Assembly (NCBI GenBank): GCA_937952995.1
Contig: CALFYB010000299.1
Span: 1-6,325, forward strand
Reading direction: 5' to 3'
Source: an uncultured Caulobacteraceae bacterium
GTDB taxonomy: Bacteria > Pseudomonadota > Alphaproteobacteria > Caulobacterales > Caulobacteraceae
DNA length: 6,325 nt
Of the stretch, positions 1 through 5,739 are shown one piece after another (position 1 is the first letter of the stretch; every line of letters begins with the position of its first letter). The notes below the pieces were generated by a model. That model was not told the DNA's origin and ran no database searches. It saw nothing but the letters and a program-made list of their open reading frames with translations. The position numbers and the translations under genes were made by a program.

Positions 1-601
1 CGACCATCCGGCCTGCCTCGAACCCCTCGAGGGTCACATCCAGCCGGTCGGTGTCGAACCGCACGGGCGTGTCGAAGGCAAAGCCTGCCGTGACAGCGGC
101 CCCCGTGGCGGGCGCTGATGACAGGGTCACCGCCCCGGTCAAGGCGTCGAGACTAAAGGCCGAGCCGTTCAGTTCGCGGCCCGCCACGGCCACGCGCAAG
201 GTGCCAAGAACCGGCTTTGTCAGTATACGAACATAGGCATCCACGCCCGAGCCATAGCGCTTGATCAGGGCAAAGCGGGTTGTGGTACCATCGCCTAGAC
301 CAAGGCTTTGGTCAGTCGGGGCAGGCGTCTGGGACGGGGCGCAGGACTTCCAGTCGGCAAAGTCCTTGAACCGAAAGCCATGAAGCCGCCCGCGCCGCGC
401 CTCAAAGAAGGCGGTCAGGGCCGCGACATCATCCAGCGACCTAATGCCCGCCCCGACCAGATAGCGGCGGCGACCATGGGCCCAGGGCGTCGAGCGGCGC
501 TCAAAGCCAGAGGCCAAGGTCACCACCTCTGTGCGCCGTTCAACCCCGCCGCTGGAGCCAAAGGCCAGACGGGCGGGCAATCTCAGATCATGAAAGGCCA
601 T
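1..601 (-). CDS. DUF2460 distal tail protein (GTA g12-like), 3' end cut by window edge
   Basis: This is the first 200 codons of a DUF2460 (TIGR02217-type) protein; the reading frame is open through base 1. In the R. capsulatus GTA this protein is the distal tail component that joins the tube to the hub and baseplate. I translated it by hand. It starts MAFHDLRLPARLAFGSSGG, followed by the family hallmarks RRTEVVTLASG (22-32), WAHGRRRYLVGAGIRSLDD (40-58), FFEARRGRLHGFRFKDFADW (65-84) and, near the end, TAGFAFDTPVRFDTDRLD (171-188). Family members are a little over 200 aa, so very little is missing. The ATG at 601-599 has an AGGAG 9 nt upstream (RNA sense), and that site overlaps the TAG stop of the tape measure gene at 614. 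A 12-nt gap separates the two genes. The motif match makes the identification firm; the g12 role is inferred from family and position. Confidence 0.93.
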   Translation of the reverse strand, partial: MAFHDLRLPARLAFGSSGGVERRTEVVTLASGFERRSTPWAHGRRRYLVGAGIRSLDDVAALTAFFEARRGRLHGFRFKDFADWKSCAPSQTPAPTDQSLGLGDGTTTRFALIKRYGSGVDAYVRILTKPVLGTLRVAVAGRELNGSAFSLDALTGAVTLSSAPATGAAVTAGFAFDTPVRFDTDRLDVTLEGFEAGRMV

Positions 602-613
602 GGCGTGCTGCTC

Positions 614-1180
614 CTAGAGTTTGCGGGCACCGAGCGAAACCGCCCGCGCCAAGGCCTGAGCCAGTTGTGCATCAGAGCGCAGAAGCCCTCCGTCCGAGGG
701 GCTGACGGCGATATTGACGGTCATGCCCCCAGAACCGCCGGAACTTGACGCGTCGATCATGCCGCTGGACTGGGGACGGAAGATTTCAGGGCCGCGCTCG
801 CCGACCAGATAGGCCCCGCCCGCCGTCACCGGTCCGCCGTCCGCGCGGGCACCGGCAAAGCTCTGGATCAGGACCTTGGACAGGATATCGCCAAGACCGC
901 CGCCGCCCTTGCCACCCGAGCCGATCCCTGCCGCAGCATTGACGGCGTCGAGCACACCGCGTGCCAGCTCTTGCAGACTGATGCGCCCATCGGCAGCGGC
1001 GCGGGTGAGGCTGTGGGCAAGGCTGCTGCCGGCGCGGGAAAAGGCCTCGTCAATGGCGTTGGCCGCGCTTTGGGCCGGGACCTTGAGGGACTCCAGCGCC
1101 GCTGCGGCCTCTGCGGTTTGAGACATCAGGCCGCCAAGGCCATTGGCGCCGGGAAAGTCTGAAGGTGTGCTCATGCTCAT
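614..1180 (-). CDS. Short tail tape measure protein (GTA g11-like)
   Basis: A 188-aa tape measure protein that would sit inside the tail tube and set its length. The N-terminal half (20-83) is alanine-rich and predicted helical. A glycine-rich linker (85-96) is followed by an amphipathic segment, GDILSKVLIQSF (97-108). The diagnostic stretch is ADGGPVTAGGAYLVGERGPE (113-132), the 'GGPV..G..YLVGERGPE' signature seen at the C-terminus of many tape measure proteins. It is far shorter than those of ordinary siphophages, which often exceed 700 aa, but matches the small g11 of gene transfer agents and predicts a short tail. The ATG at 1180 overlaps the TGA of the small chaperone (ATGA); a second ATG two codons in (1174) is also possible. 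Confidence 0.9.
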   Translation of the reverse strand: MSMSTPSDFPGANGLGGLMSQTAEAAAALESLKVPAQSAANAIDEAFSRAGSSLAHSLTRAAADGRISLQELARGVLDAVNAAAGIGSGGKGGGGLGDILSKVLIQSFAGARADGGPVTAGGAYLVGERGPEIFRPQSSGMIDASSSGGSGGMTVNIAVSPSDGGLLRSDAQLAQALARAVSLGARKL

Positions 1181-1353
1181 TGATCCGGATAGAGGGCGAG
1201 GAGGGCCTCAAATTCAGGGCGACTAAGGGGCGCGTCGATGGGCGGCGCGGCGGTCAGGGCGCGCCATTCGGCCAAGGACAGCCGCCAAAAATCTTCCGGC
1301 GACAGACCAAGACGAAGGACGCCAAGCCGCAGCAGATCAGGCCAAGGGCTCAC
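1177..1353 (-). CDS. Small tail assembly chaperone (Phage_TAC_6 / GTA g10.1-like), GTG start
   Basis: A 58-aa gene that simple ORF calling misses because it is short and starts with GTG. Hand translation gives MSPWPDLLRLGVLRLGLSPE at the start, then DFWRLSLAEWRAL (21-33) and SRPEFEALLALYPDQ at the end. The pattern of W-P near the start, R-L-G-L-x-P-E-x-F-W and a closing helix rich in hydrophobics is typical of the small phage tail assembly chaperone family (PF09550), which follows g10 and precedes the tape measure in GTA clusters. Such chaperones coat the tape measure before tube assembly. The GTG at 1353-1351 overlaps the TGA of g10 (GTGA), and its own TGA overlaps the ATG of g11 (ATGA), so it is coupled on both sides. 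Confidence 0.87.
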   Translation of the reverse strand: MSPWPDLLRLGVLRLGLSPEDFWRLSLAEWRALTAAPPIDAPLSRPEFEALLALYPDQ

Positions 1354-1658
1354 GCCTCGCCCGCCGCCATAAAGGCCGCTGCGACCGCCAGCGCAGCCTC
1401 GCGAAAATCGACGGAAAGGTTGGGAAGGTCGACTGCGGCCTGATCCTCACCACCGCCGCGCAGGAGCGCCGCGAGGACCAGCAACATGTCCTTGGCTGAC
1501 AGGATACGCAGGCGCTCGGACAGGGCCTCCCAACCGTCTAGGCCAAAGGCCGTTTCCAACTCGGCCAAGGCTCCGAGCGTCAGGCAGAGCCGCCGGGGGA
1601 TACCGCCGACCGATTGGATCACCTGACCTCTTGCGCGGTTCGCAACCAGACCGCTCAT
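1350..1658 (-). CDS. GTA family tail chaperone (g10-like, Phage_TAC_11)
   Basis: A 102-aa protein of the 'gene transfer agent family protein' group (GTA g10, PF11836), thought to act as a tail assembly chaperone. The recognisable core is NRARGQV (7-13), then RRLCLTLGALAELETAFGLD (22-41), a LSERL/LSAKDMLLVLAALLRG helix pair (46-68), and a final alanine-rich helix FREAALAVAAAFMAAG (85-100). The second part, with a catalytic-looking ALLRGGGED turn, is common in the family. The ATG at 1658 overlaps the TGA of the tube gene (ATGA), and its stop overlaps the GTG of the next chaperone. Position between tube and tape measure fits the role exactly. Confidence 0.9.
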   Translation of the reverse strand: MSGLVANRARGQVIQSVGGIPRRLCLTLGALAELETAFGLDGWEALSERLRILSAKDMLLVLAALLRGGGEDQAAVDLPNLSVDFREAALAVAAAFMAAGEA

Positions 1659-2077
1659 GACAAGAGCGCTGTAAAGGTGACGGGACCGGCCGAGGCCAGC
1701 GACAGGGCGAAGGTCACCTCGCCCTCATGATCCCCGGCATAGTCCAGACTGGCGATCAGGAACGACCCCTTGAGGGTGCCAAAGTCTGGGATAATCAGCT
1801 GCCAATTGCGCGCGTCCTGCGCAAAAAACGCATCGCGCACGAGGGCGTCAGCGGCACTGTCACGAAAGACCCCTGACCCGCTGACCGCGACCGATCGGAC
1901 CCCGGCCCCCGCTAGCAATTCGCGCCAGCGGCCGGTGCTGTCGGAATCTGTGGCATCCACCGATTTGGCATTGAGCGACAGGGTCCGCGCCCGAAGGCCC
2001 GCGACGGAGGTGAAGCTCTCTGAGGGGGCTCCATCGCCGATCTTGAGCAGGATGTCCTTGCCTTTTTGCGCCGCCAT
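1655..2077 (-). CDS. Major tail tube protein, TP901-1 family (GTA g9-like)
   Basis: A 140-aa tail tube subunit of the TP901-1 major tail protein family (PF06199), which stacks as rings to form the non-contractile tail. Hallmarks are GKDILLKIGDG (6-16), the FTSVAGLRARTLSLNAKSVD segment (22-41) with DATDSDSTGRWRELLAGAGV (41-60), and the later DFGTLKGSFLIASLDYAGDH (98-117), closing with ALSLASAGPVTFT (124-136). A longer open frame reaches 2155, but I chose the ATG at 2077: AAAGGAG lies 6 nt upstream, the family starts with MAAQKGKD, and the extra 26 residues would overlap the previous gene. This is one of the few genes here with its own strong ribosome binding site, as suits a high-copy product. 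Confidence 0.93.
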   Translation of the reverse strand: MAAQKGKDILLKIGDGAPSESFTSVAGLRARTLSLNAKSVDATDSDSTGRWRELLAGAGVRSVAVSGSGVFRDSAADALVRDAFFAQDARNWQLIIPDFGTLKGSFLIASLDYAGDHEGEVTFALSLASAGPVTFTALLS

Positions 2078-2083
2078 GAGGGG

Positions 2084-2090
2084 CTCCTTT
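2084..2090 (-). promoter_or_regulatory. Strong ribosome binding site of the tail tube gene
   Basis: The RNA-sense sequence AAAGGAG lies 6 nt before the ATG at 2077. It overlaps the TAA stop of the upstream DUF3168 gene (2089-2091). It fixes the tube start at 2077 and not at the upstream in-frame start at 2155. Confidence 0.85.
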
Positions 2091-2514
2091 AGGATGTGAG
2101 ATCGAGGGGTTCGGTAACGGCCCGCAAGCGCAGGACGCCGTAGGTCGAGCGCCAATCTGCCGCCCGAAACAGGTCGGCATAGGTGACGCGCAGATTGATC
2201 AGGCGGTGACCGTCGAGCGTAAGGCTGGCCCCATGCAGGCTGAGCCGCACCAGCGCCATCACCGCCTTGGCCTCTTCCGAGCCGCCAAAGACCGACACCA
2301 CCGTCAGGCTCAGGACATGCTCCAGCCCCTCGCTATCGAGGCCGCCCCAGGGCCGGGTCTCGCTGCGACCTAGGCTGACATAGGGATAGACCGGATCGGT
2401 GGGCGGCTCGTCATAGACCCTCGGCGGCGTGCCGAGCAGAGCCACCAGATCGGGATTGGCCCTGAGTTTGGTCAGCAGCGCCTGTTGCAGGGCCCGTTCG
2501 GGATCAAGGCTCAT
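2089..2514 (-). CDS. DUF3168 tail terminator protein (GTA g8-like)
   Basis: A 141-aa DUF3168 (PF11367) protein. In GTAs and HK97-like siphophages it forms the ring that ends tail-tube growth and joins the tail to the head. Visible features are an N-terminal helix PERALQQALLTKLRANPDLV (5-24), RVYDEPP (32-38), the family motif YPYVSLGRSE (43-52), the central strand HVLSLTVVSVFGG (66-78) followed by EEAKAVMALVRLSLHG (80-95), and a C-terminal strand pair STYGVLRLRAVTEP (123-136). Its ATG at 2514 overlaps the stop of the stopper gene (ATGA). Eleven nt separate its TAA from the tube ATG, and that gap carries part of the tube ribosome binding site. Confidence 0.92.
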   Translation of the reverse strand: MSLDPERALQQALLTKLRANPDLVALLGTPPRVYDEPPTDPVYPYVSLGRSETRPWGGLDSEGLEHVLSLTVVSVFGGSEEAKAVMALVRLSLHGASLTLDGHRLINLRVTYADLFRAADWRSTYGVLRLRAVTEPLDLTS

Positions 2515-2831
2515 GTGGCGTCGCTTTCAAGATCAAGGACCATCAGGCCGGGCTGGGGCTGGCCGCGATCGACAGCCGTGATCCGCCAGTGGCGGGCTCC
2601 GATGGAAAGCCGCTGACCGGCCGAGACGATGGCCATGTCCCGCGCCTGCGCCCTCACCTGCTCGCGCCGCTGCGGGGGCTGATTAGGGTTGGCGACGAGG
2701 CTGGTGCTGATCGGCGACAGGCTCACCCACAGGGTGGCCAAAGGGGTCCAACTGCGTGCCTGACCGCCAAAGGGGGTTGAGGCCTCTGCGACCGCAAAGA
2801 GGGTCGCAAGGACGCGGCGAGACGCGATCAC
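2511..2831 (-). CDS. Head closure / stopper protein (GTA g7-like), GTG start
   Basis: A 106-aa head-closure (head-tail adaptor, Phage_H_T_join-like) protein, expected to close the connector channel after DNA packaging. The frame is open up to a TTG at 2861, but GTG at 2831-2829 is the better start: it overlaps the adaptor TGA as GTGA, the same coupling as its neighbours, and avoids ten residues with no family resemblance. The chain shows a WTPLATLWVSLSPIS segment (28-42), QVRAQARDMAIVSAGQRLSI (58-77), and RHWRITAVDRGQPQPGLMVL (80-99); the last two match the strand pattern of the family. Sequence similarity in this family is low, so the call rests on size, strand pattern and exact operon position between g6 and g8. 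Confidence 0.82.
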   Translation of the reverse strand: MIASRRVLATLFAVAEASTPFGGQARSWTPLATLWVSLSPISTSLVANPNQPPQRREQVRAQARDMAIVSAGQRLSIGARHWRITAVDRGQPQPGLMVLDLESDAT

Positions 2832-3397
2832 AGCCGCACCCGCCGATAGGGCGCAAGCCAAGGCTCGACGAGGGCGAGCGGAAGGTCCGCCGCCTCGCGA
2901 TGCTCAAAACTATGGGCCACCAAGGCCAGGATCGCTTGGCGCAAGGGTTCCGGCACAGTCTCCGCCATGTCGCCAAAGCCGCAGCGATAGGTGATCTCGA
3001 TGCCACAAACCGGCTGTGCAGGCTCGGGCAGCCCTGCGCTTAAGGGCATGATCAGCCCCGGCCGACTGTCGAGACGCGGGCGGTAGCGGGACGGGTCAAC
3101 CGTCTCAAAGTCGCCGTCCTGATTGGCAACTTGAACCGAAACGACGCTGAGAAGCGGGCCCCTTTGCAGGCGCACATAGCCGTTTGGCGTCACTTGATCG
3201 CGCCACAGATCGAGCGTCTCGACATAGGTGGTGGTGATCAGGCTCAAGCCAAGCGCCGCCTCGATCCGCTGGCGCGCGGCGCGGATCAGCCGAAGGATCA
3301 GGGCATCTTCTGCACCGTCCGTAACGCGAAGGACCGCCTTGGCTTCATCCAGCGAAACGGGCTCGGCCGCAGGGGGCACGAGGACTTGAAGGGTCAT
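2828..3397 (-). CDS. Head-tail connector / adaptor protein (GTA g6-like, phiE125 gp8 family)
   Basis: A 189-aa adaptor that docks under the portal ring. The family hallmark is at the start: PVSLDEAKAVLRV (13-25) with DALILRLIRAARQRIEAALG (31-50), followed by LITTTYVETLDLW. The middle has YVRLQRGPLLSVVSVQV, and the end has ITYRCGFGDMAETVPEPLRQ followed by a helix, ILALVAHSFEHRE, both typical of the TIGR02215/phage_connect group. A TTG six codons upstream (3415) is in frame, but the ATG at 3397 gives the usual family N-terminus and has AGGA 8 nt before it, so I chose it. The gene follows an 83-nt gap that contains a stable hairpin after the capsid stop. Its TGA overlaps the GTG of the stopper gene. 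Confidence 0.9.
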   Translation of the reverse strand: MTLQVLVPPAAEPVSLDEAKAVLRVTDGAEDALILRLIRAARQRIEAALGLSLITTTYVETLDLWRDQVTPNGYVRLQRGPLLSVVSVQVANQDGDFETVDPSRYRPRLDSRPGLIMPLSAGLPEPAQPVCGIEITYRCGFGDMAETVPEPLRQAILALVAHSFEHREAADLPLALVEPWLAPYRRVRL

Positions 3398-3429
3398 GGG
3401 AGGGGTCCTGGTCAAAGGATCAAAGAAGC

Positions 3430-3459
3430 CTTCGCACCCGACCGAAGCCGGATGCGAAG
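3430..3459 (-). terminator. Strong hairpin with UUCG loop after capsid gene (attenuator-like)
   Basis: In RNA sense this 30-nt element folds into a continuous 13-bp stem with a UUCG tetraloop closed by C-G. Eleven pairs are Watson-Crick and two are G-U. The outer stem is CTTCGCA with TGCGAAG. It lies 21 nt after the capsid TAA and 32 nt before the adaptor ATG. The downstream tract GCTTCTTTG is only partly U-rich, so I expect partial termination or mRNA end protection, not a full stop. The geometry is read directly; the function is inferred. Confidence 0.7.
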
Positions 3460-3480
3460 ACAGTTGGGGGAGGCAAGGAT

Positions 3481-4710
3481 TTAGCTGACGGCGAACTTCA
3501 GCAGCTTGATCGCGTCAAAGTTCTGCACCCCACCGCCGACGCGCTTGGTGGTGTAAAACAGCACATTTGGCTTGGACGAATAGGGGTCGCGCAGGACCCG
3601 AATGCCCGCCCGATCCACGATCAGATAGCCGCGCTGAAAGTCGCCGAACGCCACGGAAAAACTGCCTGACGCCACATCCGGCATGGTCTCAATCTCGGCC
3701 ACGGGATAGCCGAGCAAGGTGGCTGAAGCCCCCGGCTGCAGCGCCGCGTTCCAGATATAGTTGCCGGTGGTATCTTTGAACTTACGGACCGCTGACACCG
3801 TCTTTCGGTTCATCATGAACCGGCCATTGGGTCGAAACTGGACCTTGGGCGCATAGACCAGATCGATCAGCTTGTCGGTCGGGTTGCTGGCCGGAAAGGC
3901 CGCGTCTATGCCGGTCGCCAAATAGCCAATCTTGTTCCAAGCATGAGACGCATCGGCCACGATGGTATGGCTCAGCAGTCCCTTGGGCTTATTGACCCCA
4001 TCCCCGGAAATGAACGCCGTGGTCTCTTGGGCGGCAAAGGCGTCCTCAACCTCTGACGCCAACCACTCATCCATATTGACCATGGCATCATCGAGCAGGG
4101 CCTGAGTTGCTGCGGGCGAGGCATAGAGGTCGCTGGCCGGGAAATCGATGATGTCCAGCGTTGGAGCGGCCGTCTCTGGCCGCGTTGCAGTCTCAGAGAC
4201 CCAGTTCGCCGTCACGCCTGCGGTGGAAACCGGTTTGCGATAGACCGATCCGCCGATGGTCTGAACCTGACAGATGTCGCGCATGGGGCTGGCAATGGCC
4301 AAGCGGCGCAAGATCTGTTGTTCCAACTCCGGCGGGGCCAGATAGCCGCCCGCAGTGGCGCTTGCCTCCGACAGGCCCTTGGCCTCTAGCAGAGACGCAG
4401 CAACCGCGCCGGACTTCACATAGCCGTCCCAAGCAGCCTTGCGTTCGTCGGGTTCGGCGAGGCGCGGATCACCGCCCATGGACGGACGGCGAAGGGCCGC
4501 AGAGGCACGATCAAATCGGCCCTGAGCGGCGGTAAGGCTAGCGTCAATGCGCGCTAGTTTTTCTTCGAGCAGGACGTCGGCACGTTTGGTCTCGATGGCA
4601 CCGAGTCGTTGGTCATTGCTGGCCTTGTAGGCCTCAAAGGTCGCCAGCACCTCGTGCAGGGCAGCGCGGGTTTCAGGCGAATGGGCGACCTGCTTATTTT
4701 CTTGGGTCAT
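3481..4710 (-). CDS. HK97-fold major capsid protein (GTA g5-like)
   Basis: A 409-aa major capsid protein. Residues 12-75 are charged and helical and form the scaffolding delta domain, expected to be removed by the prohead protease. The fold-proper starts near SATAGGYLAPPELEQQILRR (117-136), the classic GGYLxPPE entry, followed by ASPMRDI, VYRKPVST and NWVSETATRPET. The P-domain and A-domain follow, with MNRKTVSAVRKFKDTTGNYI, LLGYPVAEIETMPDV, AFGDFQRGYLIVDRAGIRVL and the end DAIKLLKFAVS. The open frame extends back to 4878, but those 56 extra residues overlap the protease gene and are not family-like. The ATG at 4710 has GGAG 5 nt upstream. The gene is set apart from its neighbours by a C-rich leader and a trailing hairpin. 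Confidence 0.96.
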   Translation of the reverse strand: MTQENKQVAHSPETRAALHEVLATFEAYKASNDQRLGAIETKRADVLLEEKLARIDASLTAAQGRFDRASAALRRPSMGGDPRLAEPDERKAAWDGYVKSGAVAASLLEAKGLSEASATAGGYLAPPELEQQILRRLAIASPMRDICQVQTIGGSVYRKPVSTAGVTANWVSETATRPETAAPTLDIIDFPASDLYASPAATQALLDDAMVNMDEWLASEVEDAFAAQETTAFISGDGVNKPKGLLSHTIVADASHAWNKIGYLATGIDAAFPASNPTDKLIDLVYAPKVQFRPNGRFMMNRKTVSAVRKFKDTTGNYIWNAALQPGASATLLGYPVAEIETMPDVASGSFSVAFGDFQRGYLIVDRAGIRVLRDPYSSKPNVLFYTTKRVGGGVQNFDAIKLLKFAVS

Positions 4711-4715
4711 GGTTA

Positions 4716-4719
4716 CTCC
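4716..4719 (-). promoter_or_regulatory. Ribosome binding site of the capsid gene
   Basis: GGAG in RNA sense stands 5 nt before the ATG at 4710. It decides the capsid start against the longer open frame reaching 4878, which has no comparable site and would overlap the protease gene. Confidence 0.75.
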
Positions 4720-4759
4720 AGGGGTTGAGAAGGGGTCGGACTGTCGGGAGACAGGGGGG

Positions 4760-4792
4760 CGAACTCGGGGCGATCTGGGGGCGATCTGGGGG
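4760..4792. repeat. 11-bp tandem repeat, three copies, in capsid leader
   Basis: Plus-strand units are cgaactcgggg (4760-4770), cgatctggggg (4771-4781) and cgatctggggg (4782-4792). The last two are identical and the first differs at three positions. The array starts one base after the protease stop codon and lies in the untranslated leader of the capsid gene. It makes the leader RNA very C-rich and G-poor: over 4721-4790 the RNA sense has 38 C and 11 G. A short hairpin, CTGTC-TCCC-GACAG in RNA sense, follows at 4754-4741. The function is unknown. Confidence 0.85.
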
Positions 4793-4793
4793 C

Positions 4794-5246
4794 CTAGGCC
4801 GCCTGATCTTGAAGGGTCTGGATCTGGCTGATCCGGGCTTGGGGCAGCATGGGGAAGGTCACGATCGACACCTCCCAAAGCTCCACCTCGGTGAGCACAC
4901 GTAGCCGCCCGCTATCGTCCGGGCGGGCCTTCAGGGCGCGAAAACCGATGGACAGGCCATCAAGGGCTCCGGCCCGGACCAGCGCGGCGCAAAGGCGGGC
5001 TTCTGGACTAAAGCCCAAGATCCGCCCCCGGACGAACAGGCCGCGATGATCCTCTCTGGCCAGGTCCCAGACCCCAATCGGTGCGCGGCTGTCATGCTGG
5101 TGCAGCATCCGAAGTCCCTCAGGACCCGTGCGGCGCAGGGAGGCGGCGAAGGCTCCGGCGGCGGTCACGTCGTCATTGAGATCGCGGGTCCAGAACAGGG
5201 AGGCATAGCCCTCGATCTGCAGATCGCCTTGAAAGGGTTCTGCCAT
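4794..5246 (-). CDS. HK97-family prohead protease (GTA g4-like)
   Basis: A 150-aa serine protease of the HK97 prohead protease family (PF04586). It matures the capsid by cutting off the N-terminal delta domain of the major capsid protein. The N-terminal strand IEGYASLF (11-18) and GAFAASL (31-37) are typical. The three expected catalytic residues can be seen: His51 in MLHQHD, Ser99 in LDGLSIGF, and Glu125 in ELWEVSIVTFP. The protein is compact, as in GTAs, and lacks the long C-terminal scaffold extension of some phage versions. Its ATG at 5246 shares one base with the TGA of the small membrane protein gene (TGATG), and its TAG at 4794 is followed by the 83-nt capsid leader. Confidence 0.95.
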   Translation of the reverse strand: MAEPFQGDLQIEGYASLFWTRDLNDDVTAAGAFAASLRRTGPEGLRMLHQHDSRAPIGVWDLAREDHRGLFVRGRILGFSPEARLCAALVRAGALDGLSIGFRALKARPDDSGRLRVLTEVELWEVSIVTFPMLPQARISQIQTLQDQAA

Positions 5247-5509
5247 CAGTGCACCTCCGCCCGGTCCAGCTTGCGCTCGACCCGCTCCAAGGCGGCGCGC
5301 GCTCCAGCCACCTGTTCTTCAAGGCGGGCAAGCCGTTCGGAGACGGTGGACTGGCCCTCCAGCCGACGCTCGATCAGGTCGACCCGCGCCGCTTCCTTGC
5401 CGGCCCAGATCAGCAGGCCTCCGGTCTGGAGGACGGCTGCCAAAATCACCCCGGTGGTGATCTGCCGATCAAGCCGCCAGCGCGGCGAGGTGGGCGTGCG
5501 CGCCATCAT
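5246..5509 (-). CDS. Small membrane-anchored coiled-coil protein (GTA g3.5 position)
   Basis: An 87-aa protein of unknown function. A basic N-terminus (1-16, several R) precedes one hydrophobic segment, about 17-37 (ITTGVILAAVLQTGGLLIWA), which is likely a membrane helix with the N-terminus in the cytoplasm. Residues 42-85 are a charged amphipathic helix with regular hydrophobic spacing (VDLIERRL, VSERLARLEEQV, ALERVERKL), expected to form a coiled coil. It lies between portal and protease, where the R. capsulatus GTA has the small g3.5. The architecture resembles small phage membrane proteins such as spanin- or holin-like accessories, but nothing here shows a lysis role. ATG at 5509 overlaps the portal TGA (ATGA). 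A second ATG follows directly. Confidence 0.75.
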   Translation of the reverse strand: MMARTPTSPRWRLDRQITTGVILAAVLQTGGLLIWAGKEAARVDLIERRLEGQSTVSERLARLEEQVAGARAALERVERKLDRAEVH

Positions 5510-5739
5510 TGGGCGGTGTCCTGCGCTGGGACGTCATCACCCAGCCCGGCCATGCGGCGGCGCTCTTGAGGGGTCAGGAAGGTTGCCGCCTCCAGCCGCG
5601 CCCACAGGGCCTCGCGCTCCGGAGCCAAGGCCGGAACTGCGTCGAGGTCGCAGTCGTGACCGCGCCAGCCGGTACAAGCGGGACAGCCCAGTGAGCGGCC
5701 AGTGCCCGAGCTGCAGAGGAAGCGGCTGCAGCAGCTGCG
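5506..5739 (-). CDS. Phage portal protein, C-terminal fragment (GTA g3-like)
   Basis: Only the end of an HK97-type portal gene survives. The secure part is 5649-5506: DLDAVPALAPEREALWARLE, then AATFLTPQERRRMAGLG and a short acidic tail. The pattern 'D-L-D-A-V-x-A-L-x-x-E-R-x-x-L-W-x-R-x-x-x-A-x-F-L-T-x-x-E-x-R' is how GTA portal proteins end. Upstream of 5649 the frame continues but the residues (SLGCPACTGWRGHDC) are not portal-like, and by about 5740 the DNA belongs to the transporter gene. The remaining ~350 codons expected of a portal are absent from the window. The stated 5' limit is the base-composition change, not a start codon. Its TGA overlaps the ATG of the next gene, as in an intact operon. 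Confidence 0.72.
   Translation of the reverse strand, partial: RSCCSRFLCSSGTGRSLGCPACTGWRGHDCDLDAVPALAPEREALWARLEAATFLTPQERRRMAGLGDDVPAQDTAQ

Noticed and set aside
308..748. Plus-strand open frames across the left part, for example 308-748 and 745-942.
   Set aside because: They are antisense to DUF2460 and tape measure genes, are Arg/Pro/Gly-rich as expected of GC-rich shadow frames, and resemble no family.
1335..1375. Programmed -1 frameshift joining g10 and g10.1, as in lambda gpG-GT.
   Set aside because: The -1 frame is open there, but I see no slippery heptamer. The GTGA overlap gives a simple coupled start.
4711..4878. Extended capsid N-terminus from the in-frame start at 4878.
   Set aside because: It would overlap the protease by 85 nt and add Pro/Arg/Ser-rich residues unlike capsid proteins. 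The ATG at 4710 has a good ribosome binding site.
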